From contig CAKQYA010000035.1 in assembly GCA_934293005.1 (NCBI GenBank), positions 1 to 24,476 on the forward strand: a stretch of 24,476 nt of DNA. The letters run 5' to 3'. The notes under the pieces are model-generated. The model was not told the DNA's origin. It saw only the letters and a list, made by a program, of their open reading frames with translations, and made no database searches. The position numbers were made by a program, and so were the translations under genes. This DNA is from an uncultured Bacteroidaceae bacterium (GTDB lineage: Bacteria > Bacteroidota > Bacteroidia > Bacteroidales > Bacteroidaceae). This document shows positions 17,245 through 24,336 of the stretch, piece after piece. Position 1 is the first letter of the stretch. Each line of letters starts with the position of its first letter.

Positions 17245-17859
17245 ATGGCGATAAAGTTTCAATATAACAAGACATCGCTTCAGCAGATAGAGAAAAACCT
17301 GAAGATGCGACAGCGCACTCTCCCTATAATAAAGAATAAGGAGACAGCGCTTCGCCTTGAGGTGAAACATTGCAAGGAAGAGGCTGATGGCTTGGAGAAG
17401 AAACTGCAGGAACAGATTGGCGGCTATGAGTCGATGTATGCCTTATGGGGTGAATTTGACACGTCGCTTGTGACGTTGAAAGACGTTCAACTTGGCACGA
17501 AGAAGATAGCTGGCGTCACAGTGCCTGTTTTGGAGAACATTGAGCTTGAGGTCAAGCCTTTTGGCCTTTTCTCTGCTCCTAAATGGTATTTTGATGGTAT
17601 CAATCTGCTGCAGGGACTCGCTAAGACGGCCGTAGAGCGAGAGTTTGTGCTGGCAAAGCTGGCTCTGCTCGATCATGCCCGCAAGAAAACCACTCAGAAG
17701 GTCAACCTTTTTGAGAAGGTGCAGATACCGGGCTATCAGGAGGCTGTGCGTAAGATTAAGCGTTTCATGGAAGACGAGGAGAATTTATCCAAGTCTTCGC
17801 AGAAAATCCTGAAGTCTCTGCAAGAGGCGAGGGCAAGAAAGGAGGCTGAGGCTGTATGA
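17245..17859 (+). CDS. atpD: V-type ATP synthase subunit D
   Basis: 204 residues, the central rotor shaft that turns inside the A3B3 head. The protein is nearly all helix. The N-terminal half reads KFQYNKTSLQQIEKNLKMRQ then TLPIIKNKETALRLEVKHCK, the conserved start of D subunits, and the C-terminal half returns as a second long coiled-coil helix rich in K, E and R (FEKVQIPGYQEAVRKIKRFM). Length is typical. Its TGA overlaps the ATG of subunit I by four bases (ATGA), implying translational coupling. No F subunit, the usual partner at the base of the shaft, is coded nearby. Confidence 0.93.
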   Translation: MAIKFQYNKTSLQQIEKNLKMRQRTLPIIKNKETALRLEVKHCKEEADGLEKKLQEQIGGYESMYALWGEFDTSLVTLKDVQLGTKKIAGVTVPVLENIELEVKPFGLFSAPKWYFDGINLLQGLAKTAVEREFVLAKLALLDHARKKTTQKVNLFEKVQIPGYQEAVRKIKRFMEDEENLSKSSQKILKSLQEARARKEAEAV

Positions 17860-19760
17860 TTAAGGATATGAAAAAATTCGTGTTCCTCGTCACAGACAAG
17901 GAATATGACTCGTTTATTTGCGACATACGAGCTTTGGGTGTGGTTCATGTGGACGAACTGCAGCATGGTGCTACAAGCCAAGAGTTGCAGAGCAATCTTG
18001 AGAAGCGTGAGCGTATCACCAATGCGAAGAAGTCTCTTAGCTATGCATCTGAAATGTATAAAGATGAAGCTGATGCTTGCAATGAACACTTTAATTTTGA
18101 CAAGTCTGCTGATGGCATGAGTGTGGTGTCTCGTGTAGAGTCGCTTTTGACTGAGGAAAACAAGGTCAAGCATGAATATGATGCTGCTATTGATGCTATT
18201 GAGCAGCTGGCACCATTTGGTGAGTTCAGTTGGGACAGCATACATGCCTTGGAGCAGACGGGCCTTCATCCTTATTTCTATTCTGTCAATTCAAAATTGT
18301 ACAAGGCGGAGTGGACTGACAAATATTATGCAACTCCTGTTGGAGAATTCAACAAAAAAATATATTTTGTTGCATTTGCAAGTGGCAATGAGATGCCAGA
18401 CATCACAGCTGAGCGTCTCTTTCTTCCCGACCGTTCGCTCTCTTCATACATAGTTTTAAGCAAAGAAAAGGGCGATAGGCTGCATGCTATACACGCTGAA
18501 CTGTTTGCTATAGCATCGGAGCAGCGCCAATGTGTGGATAATGCTCTTGCTTCAACGGATGACGACATACAGTTGTCAAAGGTTCATCTCAGTCATGAGG
18601 ATATGGCAGGCGGCGCAGTCAAGCTTCTTGTCGGATGGACATTGGCTGAAAACGCTCAAGATTTGATTTGTTATCTTGATAAGAATCATTTCTTCTATGA
18701 GGTGAGTGACCCGGAGTTTGACGATGACGTGCCGATCAAGATAGAAAATAATAAGTTTGCCACGCTCTTTGAGCCTATCTTGCGCATGTATTCTTTGCCA
18801 AACTATCACGACATAGACCCTCTTCCGTTCTTTGCACCTTTCTTCATGCTTTTCTTTGGATTGTGCATGGGCGACCTTGGTTATGGCATGATAATAGCAG
18901 CTGTCAGTCTTGCTGTCATTAAGATGAAGCCAGAAGTGGCGTCATTTGGAAAGCTTGGGGTTTTGCTCGGAGGCATGACAATGGTTTGTGGCTTTGTCAC
19001 AGGATCGTTCTTTGGAATCAACCTTGCCACTGTCGACTGGGAATTTATGAAGCCGCTCCAGCCATATTTTATCAATGACTCGATGAAAGACAGTTTCTTT
19101 GGCTATTCACCAATGATGGTCATCTCTGTCATCATAGGACTCATCCAAGTGCTTCTTGGCATGACTATGGCTGGATGCAAAGCTGTGAAAAACTATGGCT
19201 TTATATATGGCGTGGGTAAGTTTTCATGGGTGGTTCTCCTCTTGAGCGCTACAGTTCTATATGGCTTCCCACTTTTTGGAGCTGTGATTGCCTCTGGCGT
19301 TAAGTATGTCCTCTATGCTCTCATGTGCGTGTCGATATTTGGCATATACTTCCTCAACAATCCAAGTGCTTATAAAAAGCCAAAGGCTGTAAGCAAGGTT
19401 CTTGGTCTTGGAAGTAACATTGGAGCAGGTTTGTGGGCCACTTATGGAAATGCCACAGGTTTGCTTGGTGACCTCCTGTCGTACATTCGCCTGTTTGCCC
19501 TTGGTCTGACAGGTGGCGTGCTTGGCGGTGTGTTCAATACGTTGGCCATGGACATGAGTCCGCAGATTCCTGTGGTGCATGAGATAGTGATGCTTATTAT
19601 CCTTCTTTTTGGTCATGGCATCAATTTTGCGCTATGTATGATTTCATCGTTTGTGCATCCAATGCGACTCACTTTCGTTGAATATTTCAAGAACGCCGAA
19701 TTTGAAGGCAACGGCAATGAGTACAAACCATTCGCTTCGTGCAAGGCTGCAAAAAATTGA
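17856..19760 (+). CDS. atpI: V-type ATP synthase subunit I (membrane arm)
   Basis: 634 residues, the stator subunit that carries ions past the K ring and anchors the peripheral stalk. Residues of about 1-320 are the cytoplasmic arm with coiled-coil helices. From about 325 to the end there are several membrane segments, starting LPFFAPFFMLFFGLCMGDLG. The essential arginine is R545 in LLSYIRLFALGLTGG, matching the SYxRLxALxL motif of yeast Vph1 around R735. The tail FVHPMRLTFVEYFKNAEF is conserved in the family. The start at 17856 overlaps D by four bases; a second in-frame ATG at 17868 is possible. The gap to K is unusually long for this operon. Confidence 0.95.
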   Translation: MIKDMKKFVFLVTDKEYDSFICDIRALGVVHVDELQHGATSQELQSNLEKRERITNAKKSLSYASEMYKDEADACNEHFNFDKSADGMSVVSRVESLLTEENKVKHEYDAAIDAIEQLAPFGEFSWDSIHALEQTGLHPYFYSVNSKLYKAEWTDKYYATPVGEFNKKIYFVAFASGNEMPDITAERLFLPDRSLSSYIVLSKEKGDRLHAIHAELFAIASEQRQCVDNALASTDDDIQLSKVHLSHEDMAGGAVKLLVGWTLAENAQDLICYLDKNHFFYEVSDPEFDDDVPIKIENNKFATLFEPILRMYSLPNYHDIDPLPFFAPFFMLFFGLCMGDLGYGMIIAAVSLAVIKMKPEVASFGKLGVLLGGMTMVCGFVTGSFFGINLATVDWEFMKPLQPYFINDSMKDSFFGYSPMMVISVIIGLIQVLLGMTMAGCKAVKNYGFIYGVGKFSWVVLLLSATVLYGFPLFGAVIASGVKYVLYALMCVSIFGIYFLNNPSAYKKPKAVSKVLGLGSNIGAGLWATYGNATGLLGDLLSYIRLFALGLTGGVLGGVFNTLAMDMSPQIPVVHEIVMLIILLFGHGINFALCMISSFVHPMRLTFVEYFKNAEFEGNGNEYKPFASCKAAKN

Positions 19761-19768
19761 TATTTACT

Positions 19769-19880
19769 ATCAGATGCTTTAGGCTTGCATAAGTCTGATG
19801 TCTGGATTAGTTATTATATAATTATTTTTTAACCAGGCTCCTTCTATGTCGTGTTGAGCCCTTCTCATGGGTGACAGAAG
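19769..19880 (+). promoter_or_regulatory. Structured leader between atpI and atpK
   Basis: The 151-base gap before the K start can fold into two imperfect hairpins. ATCAGA and TGC (19769-19777) pair with GCA and TCTGAT (19787-19799); CTTCT and GTC (19841-19850) pair with GACAGAAG (19873-19880). No -7 box is recognised. K is needed in about ten copies per complex, so RNA structure here may set expression by processing or enhanced translation. This is inference. Confidence 0.4.
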
Positions 19881-19911
19881 TGTGGCCACAAATCAAATTT
19901 ATCAAACAATT

Positions 19912-20364
19912 ATGTCTCCAGTACTTTTAGCTTACATCGGAGTTGCCCTCGCAGTAGGTCTCTCTGGTATCGGTTCTGCTTATGGCGTGACAATTTGCGG
20001 TAACGCAGCCATTGGCGCATTCAAGAAAAATCCAAGCGCAAGCGGTTCTTATATCGGTCTTGCAGCTCTCCCTTCATCACAGGGTCTTTATGGATTCGTT
20101 GGATTCTTCATCCTCAATCCGCTTGTGACAGAGAACATCAGCATGTTTGCAGCATGTGCAGTGCTTGGCGCTGGCCTCGCTCTTGGTGCTGTGGCTCTTT
20201 TCTCAGCTATACGTCAGGCAAAGGTTTGCGCTAATGGCATCTCTGCTATTGGCGGAGGTCACAATGCTTTCGGTACGACAATGGTTCTTGCCGTGTTCCC
20301 TGAGCTTTACGCCATCCTCGGCCTTCTTGTGCTCATACTTATTTCAGGCTCAATCCAGGCATAA
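19912..20364 (+). CDS. atpK: V-type ATP synthase subunit K (rotor proteolipid)
   Basis: 150 residues from the ATG at 19912. The upstream ATG at 19867 would add 15 polar residues and lies inside a predicted hairpin loop, while homologs start just before the first membrane helix, so 19912 is preferred. Four membrane helices form two hairpins, the doubled 16-kDa c-subunit form. The ion-binding carboxylate is E131 in FPELYAILG of helix 4; the first hairpin has Q57 in LPSSQGLYGF instead of a carboxylate. L53, S56, Q57, Q102 and E131 match the Na+ ligands L61, T64, Q65, Q110 and E139 of Enterococcus hirae NtpK at a constant offset of eight. Na+ coupling is therefore likely. It is the last gene of the operon, followed by a hairpin terminator. 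Confidence 0.93.
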   Translation: MSPVLLAYIGVALAVGLSGIGSAYGVTICGNAAIGAFKKNPSASGSYIGLAALPSSQGLYGFVGFFILNPLVTENISMFAACAVLGAGLALGAVALFSAIRQAKVCANGISAIGGGHNAFGTTMVLAVFPELYAILGLLVLILISGSIQA

Positions 20365-20407
20365 TGATGTGTGGTATCAGGTGGCATGCTGATGCGTTTT
20401 TGAGAAA

Positions 20408-20455
20408 GCAGGCGGTTTTCTGTTGCAGATAGGAGACCGCCTGCATATTCTTTCC
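20408..20455 (+). terminator. Probable terminator of the ATPase operon
   Basis: GCAGGCGGT (20408-20416) pairs with ACCGCCTGC (20436-20444), a 9-bp GC-rich stem with a 19-base loop, followed by a pyrimidine-rich tract (ATATTCTTTCCC). It lies 44 bases after the atpK stop. The T tail is interrupted, so efficiency is uncertain. Confidence 0.65.
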
Positions 20456-20538
20456 CTTTCCATTTTATAGCATGTGTTTCTTATGGTCAGACGTATGCTT
20501 CATTCTCTTTCATATCTCTATACTTCTTTTATATATAA

Positions 20539-21453
20539 ATGAAACTTCATATCCGTTACCTTCTCTTGATTGCATGTATGGTGCTTGCGCATGATGTTCA
20601 TGCACAGAAAAATTCTGTATATCAAAGCTACATTGACAATTATAGCAGTATGGCTGTTGACCAGATGCGTAAGCATCGTATACCTGCAAGTATCACCATG
20701 GCTCAGGCTTTGCTTGAAAGCGGTGCTGGTAGAAGCTACTTGGCTGTTAACGCAAATAATCATTTTGGCATTAAGGTGAGTGGCAATTGGAAGGGAGGTT
20801 ATGTGCTCCGTGATGATGACAGGCGTAATGAGAAGTTTCGCAAATACAGAAATGTAGCTGAAAGTTTTGAGGACCATTCTTTGTTTTTGAAGCAGAGCCG
20901 TTACCAAAGGCTTTTTTCCCTCGATGCTTTGGATTACAAAGCATGGGCGAGGGGACTTAAAGCATGTGGCTATGCTACGCTTCCCACTTATGCTGAGCGT
21001 TTGATAGGAATAATCGAGACGTATGAACTGCAATATCTTGATGAGGATAGATTTGGAAAACGCCGCAAGGGGCATAATAAGGTTAATCTTCCTGTTGTGG
21101 CCGTTGTGAAGCATGATGTCGTTTTGGTTAATGGCAAACGATGTGTTGTTGTGCGTGTTGGCGACACATGGGAGTCGCTTTCTAAGGAATTGAAAGTCTC
21201 ACGACGCCGTTTGCTGAAATATAATGAGGCAAGCAAAGACATGGCTCTTGTGCCTGGCACAAACATTTTCCTGCAGAAGAAAGCGAAGAGGGCAGAGTCG
21301 AAATACAAGAAATATTGGCATAAGATAAAACCAGGTGAGTCGCTTTATTCTATCAGCCAGGAATATGGCATGCGTATAGAGAGTCTTTACAAACTCAACT
21401 ATAAGGATGATTCTTATGTGCCAATTGTAGGTGACCTCTTAAAGGTGAGATGA
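20539..21453 (+). CDS. Secreted GH73 glucosaminidase with two LysM domains
   Basis: 304 residues. The signal peptide is MKLHIRYLLLIACMVLAHDVHAQ, with cleavage near residue 23, so the protein acts in the periplasm or outside. Residues of about 30-165 are a glucosaminidase domain (GH73), which cuts the N-acetylglucosamine to N-acetylmuramic acid bond of peptidoglycan. The catalytic glutamate is E60 in ALLESGAGRS, with NNHFGIKV, FRKYRNVAESFEDHS and ACGYATLPTYAERL conserved. Two LysM modules follow, at about 203-246 (VGDTWESLSKEL) and 260-303 (KPGESLYSISQEYG), which hold the enzyme on the wall. Length fits the Bacteroidales family. It is a single gene with its own terminator-like hairpin; no TAnnTTTG promoter was recognised upstream. 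A role in cell-wall remodelling or daughter-cell separation is inferred. Confidence 0.92.
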   Translation: MKLHIRYLLLIACMVLAHDVHAQKNSVYQSYIDNYSSMAVDQMRKHRIPASITMAQALLESGAGRSYLAVNANNHFGIKVSGNWKGGYVLRDDDRRNEKFRKYRNVAESFEDHSLFLKQSRYQRLFSLDALDYKAWARGLKACGYATLPTYAERLIGIIETYELQYLDEDRFGKRRKGHNKVNLPVVAVVKHDVVLVNGKRCVVVRVGDTWESLSKELKVSRRRLLKYNEASKDMALVPGTNIFLQKKAKRAESKYKKYWHKIKPGESLYSISQEYGMRIESLYKLNYKDDSYVPIVGDLLKVR

Positions 21454-21608
21454 TAAAATGTTCTTATGATTTTTAAAAAGTAAGGTATTTGTCGAAGTGA
21501 TATCTGATACTTTCGATGTACTATATATTACTTTACTGTGTATTGATTCAATAAAACTCTTTATGGTTGATAAGGAATAACTTTGTTTCTTTATGCTTTA
21601 ACAAATAC

Positions 21609-21639
21609 GAAGCCCCAACTTTATGAGAGTTGGGGCTTC
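21609..21639. terminator. Strong hairpin, possible bidirectional terminator
   Basis: GAAGCCCCAACT (21609-21620) pairs perfectly with AGTTGGGGCTTC (21628-21639) around a 7-base loop. It lies between two convergent genes. The flanking sequence is T-rich only weakly on either strand (TGTTTATG, and TATTTGTT in reverse), so it may end transcripts from both sides or just from the GH73 gene. Confidence 0.7.
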
Positions 21640-21699
21640 ATGTTTATGCTTGGTGACATGTGTCATCTTGTGTCGTTTGGTCATTGTGAATTGCATTAT

Positions 21700-21893
21700 C
21701 CCAAATCGGTCATTAGATTTCAAATCTTGTTAGTGTTTGTTTTGAGCAGGTTGCGACAGCCTGCATTGAAGGCATAGCGGACTATGTCGAAATGCGAATG
21801 GAAGCAAGATGCCGAAAGAAATGCTGACAAGAGTTGAAAAGAAGCAATAATGTCCTAATGATTTCTCTGTTTCGGTCTAATGACCGATTGGGG
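21700..21893. repeat. 18-bp inverted-repeat pair bounding about 160 bp
   Basis: CCCAAATCGGTCATTAGA (21700-21717) matches the reverse complement of 21876-21893 at 17 of 18 bases. The 158 bases between them hold no convincing gene. The layout fits a small non-autonomous element (MITE-like) or an IS remnant, but no target duplication is visible at the edges. This also accounts for most of the 486-base gap between the convergent genes. Confidence 0.6.
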
Positions 21894-21939
21894 ACTATCA
21901 GAGTATTTATTTGTTCAGCAGTGTCAAGTGAGTCTGAAA

Positions 21940-24051
21940 TCACTTTATAGGAGAAACTTTTATATTATCATAGAAAGGAGTGCTTGTTTTATCTTTGAAT
22001 TGCAGCGCCATCAATCCAGCCATGCCATGATTGTAATGTTCATCTTGCAACGTCGCTATTTGTTTGTCGTCAACATATGCCTTTATATTATTTCCTTCAA
22101 ATCGCAATCTCAGGTTATACCATTTCTTTAATGAAAACCTTTTTAGTTGTACTGTAGCCAATGTTTTTTCTCCGCCAACAGAATTATCTCCATAAGCCAT
22201 GATGTAAGCTTGTTGTTCCATGTCGCCAACAAGTTTTTTCTTGTCTATCTTGCCCCTAACCACGACAAGCTTGCATTCTCCCTTGTCGTTAATCTGCAGG
22301 TAATAACCTTTAGGTATGATGCCATACCCTGATCCCACGTCACATATGCGTCCCATCACGGCTGCGGCATCGCCAGAATTAAGTTTGATGTCAGCCGATA
22401 CCTCATAGTCTTTCCATGCGGAATCGCCATATATGGTATAAGGGTTCCAATCGGGTGCCCAAGATATTGCTGGAATTTCAACCTTTTGTTGCATGCACTT
22501 TCCTTTTCCATCAGGTCTGTCCGTTATTTCGAATGCGCCGCTTATATCGGCAGTATATCGAGGGAGATATCCTCTTTCTTTAGGATTGCCATATTCTTCA
22601 AAGTTTTCACAATAAGGAAAAGGGAATGCTTTAGATTGCGGTATGTTCGAGAATGTCCCTTTTTGTTGCCCACGAGTGGTAGAAAGCGAATAAACAGTGT
22701 TTGGCTTCAGTGTTAAATTTATGCTCTGCTTTTCAGGCTTAATGTCTTCTTGGCGAACGAATTGAGCCGAACTGTCACTTTGCCATACACAAAGGCTCTT
22801 CTCTGGCATGCCTCCTTTTAAGGAAATTGTAACTTTCTTAGTCTCTTTTGCGCCTTTGGTCTCTATAATGATGGAATAATCCTTTCTATCGGGCGATACC
22901 AATGTCACCATAGAACCACCGCCTTCAAGTTGAATGCAGCCTCCTTGAAGATAGTTCCATCCTGTTTGTGTGAATTGCCCGTAATGAGCATATCCCCATA
23001 ATGCTTTCCTTACATTGTAATGTCCGCTCCACGGTTCAAAGGCATGAATGACAGGAGGGTCTTGTGCGTAAGGCTCCATGGGGTATATGCCTGCTATATC
23101 ATACCAGTTGACCACTTTTGTTGCGCCGCTGCGTATATAGTTGTGGTTGAAACATTGTACAAGGCTGATTAAGCAGTCAAAGTCTTTCTTGTACACATGA
23201 TCCTCTGAATTCCAGATAGGCTTGCCCATTTCTTCAGCCATACGTTGTGTTTCATGTGAGGCCTCGCCTCCTTCATATAGTATATGTGCGCTGATTACAT
23301 CTATTGCATCTTGAAGCTCTTTGTCTTTAGCCATGTCGTCTACAAAATCTAATTTATTCCCAGGCCAATTGTCGAAGGCATGCAATTTTACATGACTGAA
23401 TCCATGTGCATTTAAAGATTTGCGTAGCGTTTTTGCGAAATCATAGTTTACTCCTTTCTCATTACGGCACCCTATGGCATCAAGTTGCAAGCCATAGACA
23501 TCTCTCAGTCCTTTAAGCCAATTCACATAATAATCGGCTGCATCTTGTGAAAAGAAAGTGCCGTTGCCAATCCATCCTGGCGCACTCCATGCTGTGGCGT
23601 CAAGCGTCAGCATGGGATTTCTTTTTTTAGCTTCTGTCAGTATCCACCAAGTGTATCCGCGATGATAATTCACTTCGCCACGTTTGCGTTCATGGCTTGG
23701 CATGGAGCCTTGTGTGGAGTTGCCATCGCCAGGTATTTCCACAAGCAGTGCGCTTACAGAGGCTCCGAACAGAGGCTTGTATACCAAATCGAGAATCTGA
23801 TTGCGTTGTTTTTCAGGGTAGTCTTTTAGAAGCACAGAAGTTGCTCCGCCGCCATTAACCACTCCAATGCCGTCAAACCGCTTGGCGCTTGCATTCCCAT
23901 CAAGCGTTACTTCTTGACGCAATGAGTCGGTTGTCACAGCTTTGACCGAAACGTTAGATAGTAAAGTGATGATGCCTATGGTTGCTAAAGCCCAATTGTT
24001 TTTAGGAGTCAATTTGTGTAAGGCCAAACACGAAAATTGTATAAAATTCAT
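21940..24051 (-). CDS. Secreted GH59 galactosylceramidase-like enzyme
   Basis: 703 residues. A hydrophobic export segment (about 20-38, ALATIGIITLLSNVSVKA) follows a longer than usual N-terminus, so it is secreted or membrane-tethered. The first 340 residues are a TIM barrel resembling human galactocerebrosidase: RFDGIGVVNGGGATS, FGASVSALLVEIPGDGN, RGYTWWILTEAKKRNP and EPWSGHY all have close counterparts there. The acid/base is E198 in GCRNEKG, and the nucleophile is E283 in KPIWNSEDHV, matching E182 and E258 of the human enzyme. A beta-sandwich and a C-terminal lectin-like domain (about 490-703) complete the family layout. It should remove terminal beta-galactose; the substrate may be a galactolipid or a plant or host galactoside. 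No SusC/SusD genes lie beside it. Repeated sites upstream suggest regulated expression. Confidence 0.92.
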   Translation of the reverse strand: MNFIQFSCLALHKLTPKNNWALATIGIITLLSNVSVKAVTTDSLRQEVTLDGNASAKRFDGIGVVNGGGATSVLLKDYPEKQRNQILDLVYKPLFGASVSALLVEIPGDGNSTQGSMPSHERKRGEVNYHRGYTWWILTEAKKRNPMLTLDATAWSAPGWIGNGTFFSQDAADYYVNWLKGLRDVYGLQLDAIGCRNEKGVNYDFAKTLRKSLNAHGFSHVKLHAFDNWPGNKLDFVDDMAKDKELQDAIDVISAHILYEGGEASHETQRMAEEMGKPIWNSEDHVYKKDFDCLISLVQCFNHNYIRSGATKVVNWYDIAGIYPMEPYAQDPPVIHAFEPWSGHYNVRKALWGYAHYGQFTQTGWNYLQGGCIQLEGGGSMVTLVSPDRKDYSIIIETKGAKETKKVTISLKGGMPEKSLCVWQSDSSAQFVRQEDIKPEKQSINLTLKPNTVYSLSTTRGQQKGTFSNIPQSKAFPFPYCENFEEYGNPKERGYLPRYTADISGAFEITDRPDGKGKCMQQKVEIPAISWAPDWNPYTIYGDSAWKDYEVSADIKLNSGDAAAVMGRICDVGSGYGIIPKGYYLQINDKGECKLVVVRGKIDKKKLVGDMEQQAYIMAYGDNSVGGEKTLATVQLKRFSLKKWYNLRLRFEGNNIKAYVDDKQIATLQDEHYNHGMAGLMALQFKDKTSTPFYDNIKVSPIK

Positions 24052-24090
24052 AAGTTGTCATTTATTGTTATTGTTATACATGTTTTGTTG

Positions 24091-24098
24091 CAAAATTA
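24091..24098 (-). promoter_or_regulatory. Candidate -7 box for the GH59 gene
   Basis: On the minus strand this reads TAATTTTG, an exact fit to TAnnTTTG, 40 bases before the ATG at 24051. No good -33 box is seen at the expected distance, which fits a promoter needing an activator. Confidence 0.55.
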
Positions 24099-24121
24099 TA
24101 TAATAATATGTAATTAAACAG

Positions 24122-24154
24122 ATGATAATTCATTACATAGAAATGATAATTCAT
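24122..24154. promoter_or_regulatory. Direct-repeat operator-like sites upstream of the GH59 gene
   Basis: ATGATAATTCAT occurs exactly at 24122-24133 and 24143-24154, 21 bases apart, about two helical turns. A weaker third form, GATAATCATCA, begins at 24175. They lie about 25-60 bases upstream of the -7 box, the usual place for an activator. The remaining 24155-24261 holds no gene. Confidence 0.5.
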
Positions 24155-24261
24155 CAACATTTGCGAAGACAACGGATAATCATCAATTGTGAACGGTTAT
24201 TCTTCAAATAATATCGTGAGCATGTTGGGTTTCATTTATTTTATCTATCTTTGTTGATGAA

Positions 24262-24336
24262 CCTTATTTCCGCAACACTATAATTTAATGTTTTTTATAA
24301 GCACCTGAGCAACAAAAAGTTGCTCAAGGTTTTGTC
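24262..24336 (+). repeat. Right copy of inverted IS end (IS1380-like)
   Basis: This is the reverse complement of 1-75 with 74 of 75 bases matching. The tip CCTTATTTCC marks the outer end, and beyond it (24261 and lower) the two copies stop matching. The perfect hairpin TGAGCAAC / GTTGCTCA (24306-24313 and 24319-24326, loop AAAAA) lies 10 bases before the transposase ATG. A transcript entering from outside would fold this hairpin next to the start and could reduce transposase translation, a known protective device in other IS elements. Confidence 0.8.

Noticed and set aside
19867..19911. Upstream start for the K subunit
   Set aside because: The added 15 residues are polar and unlike family N-termini, and the ATG sits inside a possible hairpin loop.
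21583..21777. A 64-residue plus-strand frame between the convergent genes
   Set aside because: It contains the terminator-like hairpin and one arm of the inverted repeat, and looks like chance.
24122..24190. Possible CRISPR-like short repeats
   Set aside because: There are only two exact 12-base copies plus one weak copy, 21 and 30 bases apart, with no array. A regulatory site fits better.
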